Assembly: GCF_009725995.1 (NCBI RefSeq)
Contig: NZ_RCNS01000002.1
Coordinates: 1,116,001 to 1,180,000 of the forward strand
Reading direction: 5' to 3'
Length of the DNA stretch: 64,000 bases
Origin: Zobellia laminariae
GTDB lineage: Bacteria; Bacteroidota; Bacteroidia; Flavobacteriales; Flavobacteriaceae
Shown: positions 37,208 to 45,856 of the stretch, in pieces
Position numbering within the stretch: position 1 is the stretch's first letter
Layout of the letters: each line of letters begins with the position of its first letter
Notes under the pieces: generated by a model
The model's database searches: none
What the model was told of the DNA's origin: nothing
Seen by the model: the letters and a program-made list of their open reading frames with translations, nothing else
Translations under genes and position numbers: made by a program

Positions 37208-37714
37208 CTATTTATCATAACGTATACCTACAATTTTAAATAAACGGTCTTCTTTTCCTATTTGGAGTGTAGCCACATCATTAACTTTCTTTGAAATTAG
37301 GGCTCTAGCGATCGGAGAAAGAAACGAGATTTTATTCTCAGAAATATTTGCCTCATCCACACCAACAATCTGAAACTCTTGTGGCGATTTTGCATTACCT
37401 ATCTGCAATGAAACTTGAGCTCCAAAACGCACCTCATTTTTGGGCTGGTCTTCAAGATGTATGACCTTCGCAGATGTTATCCGCTCATTTAACAATTGAA
37501 GTTTAGAATTTATTAGGTTTATAGCTATGCGCTGCTCTTTTTCGTTGTCCTGATGAGATAATTGCTTATCCGCTATCAATTTTTCTCTTTCGTTTAGAAG
37601 TTTCAACAATCCGTTTTCTGTTACATAATTAGTTGCTCCTATTGGCAAATCCGCCCTTGGTGGAACCATTGGTATTTCTTCCTGATCTTCTTCTTTTACA
37701 AATCCTCTGCTCAT
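37208..37714 (-). CDS. GreA/GreB-family transcript elongation factor
   Basis: Protein of 168 residues. The N-terminal part is a helical, coiled-coil-type segment (ENGLLKLLNEREKLI...). The C-terminal 80 residues match the GreA/GreB globular domain: VRFGAQVSLQ, FQIVGVDEAN and ISFLSPIARALISKKVND. In this family the coiled coil reaches the RNA polymerase secondary channel. The N-terminal 30 residues add an acidic segment. The family is clear; whether it cleaves transcripts is not. Confidence 0.86.
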   Translation of the reverse strand: MSRGFVKEEDQEEIPMVPPRADLPIGATNYVTENGLLKLLNEREKLIADKQLSHQDNEKEQRIAINLINSKLQLLNERITSAKVIHLEDQPKNEVRFGAQVSLQIGNAKSPQEFQIVGVDEANISENKISFLSPIARALISKKVNDVATLQIGKEDRLFKIVGIRYDK

Positions 37715-37854
37715 CTAAATAATTTTAAAAACAATTTAGTAGAAATCACTATTTATAATTGATGATATTCAACACATCTTTGTCGCAATAAAGCAAGATA
37801 AATTACAATTATAATGTGATGGATTGATGAATGGATGGAAAGTAAACCTGCAAT

Positions 37855-38589
37855 TTAAGAATTGAGGGAATTATCATTAATGTACTCCAAGAACTTAGGT
37901 TTATACTGCTCGGAAACCGTAATACGTTGTTTATTGATGATAATCTGACTGCGCTCAATAACCTCAATATTTTTTAAGGACACGATAAAGGAACGGTGTA
38001 CTCGCATAAATTCGGTCTGGGGAAGTTCTTCTTCCAAAGACTTTAAACTCATAAGCGTTAAAATAGCTTTTGGGTTATCCTTCAACCATATTTTTATGTA
38101 ATCTTTTAATCCCTCAAAATACAATACATCAGACAGTTTAATGCGCACTTGTTTGTATTCAGATTTTACAAAAAGAAATTCCTTTTTATCAGAAACCGAA
38201 GTTTGACTATGTCCTTTAACCAATGTAAACCATTCCAAAGCTTTGTTTGCTGCAGACAAAAATTCTGCATAATCAAAAGGTTTAAGTAAATAGTCTAAAG
38301 CCTCTACTTTAAAGCCCTCTAAGGCATACTCATCAAAAGCCGTCGTAAAAACAACACGCGTATGCTTTGGTAGCATTTTAGAAAACTCAAGTCCCGAAAG
38401 ATCCGGCATTTGAATATCCAAAAACAGTACATCTACCGTTTCCGTTTTAATAAACTGAAGTGCCTCAATAGCGCTACTACATTTCTTTTTCAGCTTTAGA
38501 AAAGGCGTTTTCTCCACATAGCTTTCTACCAAATTAAGCGCCATGGGTTCATCGTCTACAATCATGCAGGTAAGTTCTATAACTTCCAT
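37855..38589 (-). CDS. LytTR-family response regulator
   Basis: Regulator of 244 residues: a receiver domain (VDDEP at 11-15, phospho-acceptor Asp in VLFLDIQMPDLSG, Thr in VFTTAFD, Lys in LLKPFD) followed by a LytTR DNA-binding domain (EFMRVHRSFIVSLKNIEVI). It is the last gene of the nine-gene efflux/YHYH unit and is the expected partner of the LytS-like kinase at 41618-42652. The two are separated by three secreted-protein genes instead of lying together. Confidence 0.93.
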   Translation of the reverse strand: MEVIELTCMIVDDEPMALNLVESYVEKTPFLKLKKKCSSAIEALQFIKTETVDVLFLDIQMPDLSGLEFSKMLPKHTRVVFTTAFDEYALEGFKVEALDYLLKPFDYAEFLSAANKALEWFTLVKGHSQTSVSDKKEFLFVKSEYKQVRIKLSDVLYFEGLKDYIKIWLKDNPKAILTLMSLKSLEEELPQTEFMRVHRSFIVSLKNIEVIERSQIIINKQRITVSEQYKPKFLEYINDNSLNS

Positions 38590-38631
38590 TTGAGTTTCAT
38601 GTTTAGGTGATCAAAAGGTTTTTTCTAAAAT

Positions 38632-39648
38632 TTACTCTACGGTATATCTAACAAGTACTTCATTATCTAAAATTACATTTGTTGACCATATAAATTGAGC
38701 ATCTTCTTCATTATTATCAAACACATCTATAAAGTTAGTATACGCAGGTTTATTATCCACACCTATGGTATTATTTGAAAACTCGCTTGCATCTGGCCAA
38801 TCGCTATCATCAAAATCTGCAGATTGCCAATTTGTTGGTGTTTTCCAATGCAAAGCATAATAAGAAGTACCATCATTAGAATCTTCAGTACTGCAAGCAT
38901 CACTTAATCTTAAAGACCCTTCTTCAGAAGCACAAGACAAATCCTTTAAAGGTGCTGTGTAAAATGTTTGGGCTTTCCATGCAGAGTTTGTAGTAGCAAT
39001 TATATCATCTTTAGAATTTTTAAAAACAGCGACCATACCACCATCTCCTGGGTGAAATGCTTGCCCCCTATTGGCTTCTGATCCCAAACCACTATTTTCT
39101 TCCCAATCTACTAATTTCATGGCTATAGTAAAAGGTGTTTTTACCTTAAAACGAACGATATTAGAATTGAATTGAGTAAAAGGAACATTGTCTTTACCTA
39201 CTGCAACACCATTAATGTACATTTCAAAATAGTTATCGGCAAATATGTATGCTGTAATTACTTCACCATCAGAATCAACCTCAATAATATCTGTTCCGTC
39301 TAAAGCGGCTAATGCTTCATCTGCAGATGTATATTTTACCTTTGTACACGGATTAAATAAATCTGATGAAAAAGGAAAACTTTCATTGGTAAAATTCACT
39401 TTTGCGGGAACCGTCCATTTACTGCCGTCTGTTGCAGTAGACGTGCCAATTGGCGCTTCTCTACCTCTATCGCATTCAAAAATATTTTGAGTTACAACGG
39501 TAGCTGACCCTTGAGATACAGATGCTGTTCCTATATAAGTTTCTGAATTATCAGGTGTTGTATTTTTACTGTTTTGACCGTTTTTACAAGCTGTCATCGT
39601 TAAAGAAGATAAAACAAAGAGTAGTAATGTGTTCTTTAAGTATATCAT
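38632..39648 (-). CDS. Unrecognised lipoprotein of the YHYH/PEBP operon
   Basis: Protein of 338 residues with a lipoprotein signal (LLLFVLSSLTMTAC). I do not recognise the family. It contains FEMYINGVAVGKDN and IVRFKVKTPFTIAMKLVDWE, which look like a beta-sandwich; SWKAQ/YTAP and WKTPTNWQSADFDDSDWPDA resemble galactose-binding-type carbohydrate modules. Three Cys-containing segments suggest disulphides (about 57-105 and 245-260). It lies between the PEBP gene (13 bases) and the LytTR gene (42 bases) on one strand and so belongs to the operon. Confidence 0.75.
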   Translation of the reverse strand: MIYLKNTLLLFVLSSLTMTACKNGQNSKNTTPDNSETYIGTASVSQGSATVVTQNIFECDRGREAPIGTSTATDGSKWTVPAKVNFTNESFPFSSDLFNPCTKVKYTSADEALAALDGTDIIEVDSDGEVITAYIFADNYFEMYINGVAVGKDNVPFTQFNSNIVRFKVKTPFTIAMKLVDWEENSGLGSEANRGQAFHPGDGGMVAVFKNSKDDIIATTNSAWKAQTFYTAPLKDLSCASEEGSLRLSDACSTEDSNDGTSYYALHWKTPTNWQSADFDDSDWPDASEFSNNTIGVDNKPAYTNFIDVFDNNEEDAQFIWSTNVILDNEVLVRYTVE

Positions 39649-39661
39649 CTTATCGTAATTT

Positions 39662-40261
39662 TTAATTTGAGTCTATAAAGGTTAAAGTTGTTCTATCAAT
39701 AATTTTAACCGTAACCAATGCATTCATAAATACATTGTAATCTACGTTTAAACTATGTTTTTTTGGTAAACTACTTGGCGTTTCTGATAGGGCATAAAGA
39801 GCTATAGTATACTCATGTTTGCCTTTTTCACGAGAGCAGGGAGATGTATATGATATTGCAGTACCATCTTTATTGGCTCCCATAAACCAATTTGCTTTAG
39901 AAGCCATTTTATATGGTATTCCTGTGATTTCAGGATCAATATCCCATAACAGCAGATATGAATTAATCTCTGTTTTATCATCTTTCTTTGGATAATGATA
40001 CATGACAATTGCTAACGATTTAGTGCCTTCAGGAACATTTTCCCATGAAAGTGGAATGGAATTTTCAACATCATTGACCTTCTCTTCACATTTATAATCA
40101 TCCAATAAAACACCATTCTTTATGGCGATACTAGTTAGTTTAAAATCTGAATGAATTGTTTTAAAGTCATCATGATTTACTTCTGTAGTTGCTTTTTTAT
40201 TGTTTTTACAAGACAATAAGCAAATAAAAAGAAAGGGAACTATAAATTTTGAATATTTCAT
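39662..40261 (-). CDS. PEBP/YbhB-like lipoprotein
   Basis: Protein of 199 residues with a lipoprotein signal (MKYSKFIVPFLFICLLSC). The fold signature of the YbhB/YbcL Raf-kinase-inhibitor-like family is visible: SIPLSWENVPEGTKSLAIVM, MGANKDGTAISYTSPC and HEYTIALYAL. The common DPD after the ligand strand is HYP here. Members bind phospholipids or anionic ligands; function in bacteria is poorly known. Its ATG overlaps the stop of the YHYH gene (ATGA), and the lipoprotein gene follows by 13 bases. Confidence 0.9.
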   Translation of the reverse strand: MKYSKFIVPFLFICLLSCKNNKKATTEVNHDDFKTIHSDFKLTSIAIKNGVLLDDYKCEEKVNDVENSIPLSWENVPEGTKSLAIVMYHYPKKDDKTEINSYLLLWDIDPEITGIPYKMASKANWFMGANKDGTAISYTSPCSREKGKHEYTIALYALSETPSSLPKKHSLNVDYNVFMNALVTVKIIDRTTLTFIDSN

Positions 40262-41586
40262 TTTCTTGGGGTATAGGTTTCAAGTTTTGAAGAACCATCA
40301 GGATTTATAAATTGATAGCTATAATTATCTTCGCTGTCCCAATTATAATTTATAATATATTCTTTGGAATCTAAACTGTAGGTTAAGGAATATGAGTTCT
40401 CTCCTAAGGATTTAAAATCAATAATCTCCGCACCTCGTAACGGTCTTAACGCAGGTCTTAATTCTTGTGTTCTAGGTTGCGGATACACTTGGTTTTCAGG
40501 TGCTTTTGTTTTTGGGTCTAATTGTACTTCGCCCCGCATACCTGCAATAAAATAGGGATATTCTTTAATGGTGTGATATTGATACGAGCCATCTGAATTT
40601 GTTTTTCCTAAATATTCATCTAATGTATCTGTGGTTTCTCCATAAACCGGAAAACCATCTACTGCATAAGCAACTGGGTTCCCCGCACCAACTTGGTCCT
40701 GCAAATGTAGAGGTGGTAAATGGTAGTGATAATCATCTGCACGACCACAATGTCCGCCCCAATTATCTAATTCTCCAATAGCGTTGGCATCTTCGCCTCT
40801 GTTATTTAAAGGGTTAAAAATGGGTATTCCATTCACCGCAACAGCAATTGCTCCTTTTAACAAATTGGTTTTTGTAGATAACGGATGTTCAGCCATTTTT
40901 GGATGTGTAGGTATTGCCCAACTATTGTCACCGGTATAATTTTGCTTAATAGGCACTTGTTGTTGCCAGTTTGTAATACCAACCATCATATCATGATCTG
41001 GTAGGCCATTGGATGAAACATAAAGATAGTTTTCGTCTGAATGTGTACTGACATCTTCAAATTTTTCAAAAAAGGTTTGCATCAGCGAAACATTACTTGC
41101 TGGTGCTTGCGTAGTGCTTGTTTTAGTAGCACTGGTATTTTTACACGATACTATTAAAATTACACCTAAACCAAGTATTCCGTGAGTTAAGTACACTGCT
41201 TTCTTTTGTTTTATCAGTTTAAAAACAGAAAAGGACAAAAGAATAATACCTAAACCAATAAGAGCCCAATTAAAATTTGAAAGTGATTGAGAATCAGGTT
41301 GAATAGCTGTTCTGCTATTTAATGAATGAATGAACTCATTTTTACTTTTAATATAATCTTGATCAGCTTCTGCAAAGTCTGTAATTTGAAAAGTTTGAAT
41401 AGTATGGTTGCCGTCCATAAGCCAAACTTCACCATTTTCATATGAAATGAAATCAGCCTTGAATAGTTCATTTGTAGTTAACTCCCATTGTTTGGATGGA
41501 GTTCCATGTCCGCCTTCATGAGCGGAAATAGAATTACTTATTAGAAGAAAAATACAAATTAGAAATGTATATTTTTTGTGATTCAT
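40258..41586 (-). CDS. YHYH-domain membrane/lipoprotein
   Basis: Protein of 442 residues from the ATG at 41586, which begins a good signal peptide (MNHKKYTFLICIFLLISNSISA). An in-frame ATG at 41628 would overlap the kinase gene by 11 bases and bury it. Mature order: an N-terminal domain (about 25-100), two helices (about 106-123 and 131-147) separated by the basic loop LIKQKK, a lipobox-like LIVSC (Cys148), then the YHYH domain (YHYH at 286-289, preceded by NWGGHCGRADD). Its function in bacteria is unknown. It couples by ATGA to the PEBP gene. Confidence 0.88.
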   Translation of the reverse strand: MNHKKYTFLICIFLLISNSISAHEGGHGTPSKQWELTTNELFKADFISYENGEVWLMDGNHTIQTFQITDFAEADQDYIKSKNEFIHSLNSRTAIQPDSQSLSNFNWALIGLGIILLSFSVFKLIKQKKAVYLTHGILGLGVILIVSCKNTSATKTSTTQAPASNVSLMQTFFEKFEDVSTHSDENYLYVSSNGLPDHDMMVGITNWQQQVPIKQNYTGDNSWAIPTHPKMAEHPLSTKTNLLKGAIAVAVNGIPIFNPLNNRGEDANAIGELDNWGGHCGRADDYHYHLPPLHLQDQVGAGNPVAYAVDGFPVYGETTDTLDEYLGKTNSDGSYQYHTIKEYPYFIAGMRGEVQLDPKTKAPENQVYPQPRTQELRPALRPLRGAEIIDFKSLGENSYSLTYSLDSKEYIINYNWDSEDNYSYQFINPDGSSKLETYTPRK

Positions 41587-41617
41587 TGATTGGGGTTCTA
41601 TATTCTTTTTCAGTGTT

Positions 41618-42652
41618 TTAAATTTCAATTTTTAAATACACAGAATAAATTCCGTTCTTGATTTCTTGCTGAAAAAGATGTTTGCCAGGGTATAATAACT
41701 CTAATCTTTTCTTAAGGTTGGGTAGACCAATACCAGAACCACTTTTATCATTTATTTGTTTAGGGAAATTGTAATTTTCGATTTTAAAAATCACTACATT
41801 TTCATTAGTAATCATATCTATTGAAATTACACTCTCTTTACTGGCAGAAACCCCATGTTTAAAAGCATTTTCAATTAGAGAGATGAACAGTAGCGGAGCA
41901 ATTTTAGTCTGTGGTTCACTAATTGGAAAGCTAGATTCTACAGTTGTTTTATCTGTTAAACGAAGATTCATTAAGTCGATATACTTTCTCATGAATTCAA
42001 TTTCCTTTGAAAGAGGAACTAATTCAGTACTTGTTTCATATAGCAAATAGCGCATTAGCTTGCCTAAACTATGAATAGTAGATTTTGCTTTATCTGGAGA
42101 TATATCTACAAGTGAATAAATATTATTCAAAGAATTGAAAAAGAAATGGGGTTGTAGCTGATATCTAAGATGTTGCAGTTCCGTTTGTAATTTAAAGTTA
42201 TCCGCTTCCTTTTTCTCTGCTTCAGTTCTAACCCATCTTTTAGTGGTCTTAATGGCTATTGAAAAAAGTAAAGGAGCAGCATAGGATAACATTTGTACAT
42301 ATAAGAACAGTTTAAATGGAGGTCCTTCCCTATTATCCTCTGGCGGACGTTTCTTTATGAGTTCGGCAAAATAATTATCCTCAATAAATTCTTTCATCAA
42401 AATAAAAAAACCGATAATCACTAAATTGATAAGAATAAATACTACCGTTTTATTCGAGAAAAGGAATTTGTCAATGAGTAAGAAAAAATTCAGATAAAAT
42501 ATGATTGCATAGAATAGCATCGGTATTAAGAAATGGGCAATTAATCTATTATTGTCCAATTCTTGACCGTATGATAAAACAAAAGGTATGCTGAACAGCA
42601 CCAACCAAATTAGTAGATGCTGAACTATGATTATTTTTTTATTCTTGTACAT
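41618..42652 (-). CDS. LytS-like sensor histidine kinase
   Basis: Kinase of 344 residues with four transmembrane helices in the first 135 residues and no large periplasmic domain. The His box is LQPHFFFNSLNNIYSLVD (phospho-acceptor His), followed by an HATPase domain (NAFKHG, GSGIGLPNLKKRL). Similar kinases act with LytTR regulators in Bacteroidota. The gene is six bases downstream of the MacB-like permease. Its regulator is most likely the LytTR protein at 37855-38589. Signal: the few periplasmic residues suggest membrane or complex-borne sensing. Confidence 0.93.
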   Translation of the reverse strand: MYKNKKIIIVQHLLIWLVLFSIPFVLSYGQELDNNRLIAHFLIPMLFYAIIFYLNFFLLIDKFLFSNKTVVFILINLVIIGFFILMKEFIEDNYFAELIKKRPPEDNREGPPFKLFLYVQMLSYAAPLLFSIAIKTTKRWVRTEAEKKEADNFKLQTELQHLRYQLQPHFFFNSLNNIYSLVDISPDKAKSTIHSLGKLMRYLLYETSTELVPLSKEIEFMRKYIDLMNLRLTDKTTVESSFPISEPQTKIAPLLFISLIENAFKHGVSASKESVISIDMITNENVVIFKIENYNFPKQINDKSGSGIGLPNLKKRLELLYPGKHLFQQEIKNGIYSVYLKIEI

Positions 42653-42658
42653 AATTAT

Positions 42659-43879
42659 TTATTCATAACGTAATGCTGTGATAGGATCTAGTGACGAAGC
42701 TTTTCTTGCAGGATACCATCCAAAGAAAATACCTGTTACTGCACAAACGGCAAACGATATTATTATTGAATACAGTGCCACACTTGTAGGCCAATGTAAG
42801 AACTTTTCTATAAAAACGGTAGCACCTAAACCTAAGATTACACCAAGTAGTCCACCAGTAATACTTATTAAAATTGCTTCAATAAGAAATTGCATCAAAA
42901 TATCAGAACCTTTACCACCAACAGCCATACGAAGTCCTATTTCTTTTGTTCGCTCTTTTACCGATACATACATGATATTCATAATACCTATACCACCAAT
43001 TAATAATGAAATACTGGCAACTGCAACTATAAGAATAGTAAGCATTTCACTGGTAGAGCTAAATGTTGAAATCAGCTCCTCCATGGAACGAACCGTAAAA
43101 TCATCATCTTCGGTATCCATTAACTTATGTTCTGCGCGTAAAATGTCGGTTACCTCTATTACAGCATCGGGTGCATCATCTTCACTAATGGCAGATGCCA
43201 TGATCTGATTCAAATAATCAATAGCCAGAATTCGTTTTTGTACCGTGGTGTAAGGAGCGATAACCACATCATCTTGATCTTGCCCAAATGTATTCTCCCC
43301 TTTTTCTTCTAATACTCCAATAACTTTAAACGGAATATTATCAAAACGAATCATTTGACCTACAGGATCTTGACCATCAGGAAATACATTCTCTACTACA
43401 GTTTGTCCAAGAACAACAACTTTAGAGGCAGATTTTACTTCGGCATCGGTGAACATACTCCCGCTTTGAAGCCCTACCACTTTTATCTCCAAATATTCTG
43501 GGTTAACACCATAGATGGTACTTGGCCAGTTATTGGCACCGTTTATTACTTGTCCGCCGCCATTAACAATAGGTGTTATATAACTTAGAAGTGTAGATTG
43601 ATTTTTTATAGTTTCATAATTAGCAAGCGTTAGAGTTTGTACATCACCACCACTACCCCTTGCAGGACCTCTATCATCTGCCCCAGGACGTATAGTTATC
43701 ATATTAGATCCCATACTTGAAATGGTACTTCTAATACTCTCTTTAGAACCTTCACCTATAGCTAACATGGCAATTACCGAAGCTACGCCAATGATAATCC
43801 CTAACATGGTCAACAAAGTTCTTGTTTTGTTTAGAATTATAGCTTTGAAAGCGATTTTAAATAGATTTAATAGTCTCAT
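42659..43879 (-). CDS. MacB-type ABC permease
   Basis: Permease of 406 residues with one N-terminal helix (TRTLLTMLGIIIGVASVIAM), a MacB-type periplasmic domain (about 45-285), and three C-terminal helices starting near 286, including VKERTKEIGLRMAVGGKG. This is the MacB/FtsX layout. It acts with the ATPase gene 43882-44625 (two-base gap), the MacA-like adaptor and TolC. MacB pumps expel peptides, toxins or lipopeptides by a mechanotransmission mechanism. Confidence 0.95.
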   Translation of the reverse strand: MRLLNLFKIAFKAIILNKTRTLLTMLGIIIGVASVIAMLAIGEGSKESIRSTISSMGSNMITIRPGADDRGPARGSGGDVQTLTLANYETIKNQSTLLSYITPIVNGGGQVINGANNWPSTIYGVNPEYLEIKVVGLQSGSMFTDAEVKSASKVVVLGQTVVENVFPDGQDPVGQMIRFDNIPFKVIGVLEEKGENTFGQDQDDVVIAPYTTVQKRILAIDYLNQIMASAISEDDAPDAVIEVTDILRAEHKLMDTEDDDFTVRSMEELISTFSSTSEMLTILIVAVASISLLIGGIGIMNIMYVSVKERTKEIGLRMAVGGKGSDILMQFLIEAILISITGGLLGVILGLGATVFIEKFLHWPTSVALYSIIISFAVCAVTGIFFGWYPARKASSLDPITALRYE

Positions 43880-43881
43880 AA

Positions 43882-44625
43882 TTAATCGTCTTGTTTAGGC
43901 AATTTTGCCAATTCTGCTGCTGCGGATTGTATTTTATGATTTTGATAATCTTGCATGATATCCCCGTCTTTTAATACAATTGTTCTACTACTAAACGTAG
44001 CTATATCAGGCTCGTGAGTAACAAAGGTAATGGTGATACCTTTCTTGTTCAATTCTTGAAATAATGACATAATTTCATAAGAAGTACGTGTATCTAAATT
44101 ACCCGTTGCCTCATCTGCTAAAATCATTACTGGGTTGTTTACTAGTGATCTAGCAATGGCAACACGTTGTTGTTGACCACCAGAAAGTTGAGAAGGTGTA
44201 TGATGTAATCTATCTCCCAAACCAACCATTTCTAAAGCTTTAATAGCCCGTTCTCTTCGCTCCTCTGTAGATATCTTGCTGTTATATAACAATGGTAACT
44301 CTACATTTTCTATTGCGGATGTTCTAGCTAAAAGGTTATAAGATTGAAAAATGAATCCTATTTTCTCATTTCTAATTGTAGCCAGTTCATTTCTACTTAA
44401 ATCTTTCATACTTACGCCATCGATCTCGTAAGTACCAGATGTGGGTTGATCTAAGCAGCCCAATATGTTAAGCATAGTACTTTTGCCAGAACCACTAGAG
44501 CCCATAATAGTTACAAACTCCCCTTCCTTTATAGAGAATGATATTCCACGTAGCGCATGAACAGTTTCTGTGCCCATGACGAACTCACGTTTTAAGTCTT
44601 CTATTTTTATGATTTCTTTACTCAT
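43882..44625 (-). CDS. MacB-type ABC ATPase
   Basis: ATPase of 247 residues with Walker A GSSGSGKST, signature LSGGQQQRVAIARSL, Walker B VMILADEATGNLD and H-loop FVTHEP. It belongs to the LolD/MacB ATPase group that pairs with permeases of the 42659-43879 type. In E. coli MacB the ATPase and permease are fused; here they are separate. It is two bases from the permease gene on each side. Confidence 0.95.
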   Translation of the reverse strand: MSKEIIKIEDLKREFVMGTETVHALRGISFSIKEGEFVTIMGSSGSGKSTMLNILGCLDQPTSGTYEIDGVSMKDLSRNELATIRNEKIGFIFQSYNLLARTSAIENVELPLLYNSKISTEERRERAIKALEMVGLGDRLHHTPSQLSGGQQQRVAIARSLVNNPVMILADEATGNLDTRTSYEIMSLFQELNKKGITITFVTHEPDIATFSSRTIVLKDGDIMQDYQNHKIQSAAAELAKLPKQDD

Positions 44626-44627
44626 GC

Positions 44628-45851
44628 TTATTTCTTTTTACCTCCTGGGCGTTGTGGCATAAACGGACTCTCTTCTGTACCGCCTGCTGGGGCACCAGTT
44701 TGAGTAGTTTCAGATTTTAAACTATATACTAATTTGTCACCTTCATTAATACCACTTAAAATTTGAACGTTTACTCCATCACTCGCACCTAATTTCACTT
44801 CTTTCGGAGTTATAGCTCCATTAGATTCTAAAACCCAAACTTTGGTAACATCTTCTTCATCGGTTGTTCTTGGTCCATTATTGGGGCGCTCTACCGTTAA
44901 CTTCTCCTGCTCGTTGTATGCCATCATTTCTGGTGGTGTAGGCTTAAAATTGATCGCTTTTGCTTCTACCGATAACACATCTTTTAATTCGAGGGTGTAA
45001 ATCGAAATAGTTGCTGTTAAACCCGGTTTAAGTTTCAAGTCAGGATTATCAGCTTTGATAACCACTGTGTAGGTAACTACATTTGAAGTAATGGTTGGAT
45101 CTAATCTTACCTGCGTTACTTCACCTTCAAACTCTTGACCTTGATAAGCATCAACTGTGAAACTTACTCGTTGTCCTTCTTTTACAACCCCTATATCTGC
45201 CTCATCAACATCGGCCTCTACCTGCATTTCCTGTAAATCTTGTGCAATGGTAAAAAGTGTAGGTGTACTGTAGCTTGCGGCTACTGTTTGCCCCTCATCA
45301 ATATCTCTTGAAAGTACCACACCATCTATAGGAGAATAGATATTTGCATAGCCTAAGTTTGTTTTTGCCTGTTGCAAGTCAGACAAACGTTGTGTAACTG
45401 TACCCTTTGCAGTTTCGTAATTGTAAACAGCATCATCAAAATCAGATTTGCTAATTACCTGATTGTCGTATAACGATTTCTGTCTTTCATAAATGGTTTG
45501 CAAATAGTTTCTTTGACTAATAGCATTGTCATAAGAAGCTTGTGCTTGTGTAGTGGAAGCTTTAAGATTCGTTTTATCTAATTCCGCAATTAATTGCCCC
45601 TCTTTAACTTCACTATTGTAATCAACATATACTTTCTCCACAACACCAGAGACTTGCGTACCAACATCAACTTGGTTTATAGGCTCAATAGTACCTGTTG
45701 CAGTTACCATAGTGGTAACGTCACCTTTTTTAGCGGCTATGGTTTTCGCTTCAATAGCAACACTGTCATCACCTTTTATAAAGCTATATGCTACAAAAGC
45801 TAAGACCAACAGCGCTATTCCTCCTATTATGATTTTTGTTTTATTTTTCAT
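44628..45851 (-). CDS. MacA-like periplasmic adaptor
   Basis: Adaptor of 407 residues anchored by one N-terminal helix (IIIGGIALLVLAFVAYSFI). It has the HlyD/RND order: beta-barrel start, lipoyl half (GTQVSGVVEKVYVDYNSEVK), a coiled-coil hairpin (about 85-170), second lipoyl half (NIYSPIDGVVLSRDIDEGQT) and beta-barrel plus membrane-proximal domain. The C-terminal tail is Gly/Pro rich. It bridges the MacB-type pump and TolC. Confidence 0.94.
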   Translation of the reverse strand: MKNKTKIIIGGIALLVLAFVAYSFIKGDDSVAIEAKTIAAKKGDVTTMVTATGTIEPINQVDVGTQVSGVVEKVYVDYNSEVKEGQLIAELDKTNLKASTTQAQASYDNAISQRNYLQTIYERQKSLYDNQVISKSDFDDAVYNYETAKGTVTQRLSDLQQAKTNLGYANIYSPIDGVVLSRDIDEGQTVAASYSTPTLFTIAQDLQEMQVEADVDEADIGVVKEGQRVSFTVDAYQGQEFEGEVTQVRLDPTITSNVVTYTVVIKADNPDLKLKPGLTATISIYTLELKDVLSVEAKAINFKPTPPEMMAYNEQEKLTVERPNNGPRTTDEEDVTKVWVLESNGAITPKEVKLGASDGVNVQILSGINEGDKLVYSLKSETTQTGAPAGGTEESPFMPQRPGGKKK

Positions 45852-45856
45852 TTTGA

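Noticed and set aside
42678..43208. Opposite-strand open frame within the MacB permease gene
   Set aside because: No family similarity and it is fully covered by a conserved permease; similar mirror frames at 17356-17763 and 54238-54594 were rejected for the same reason.
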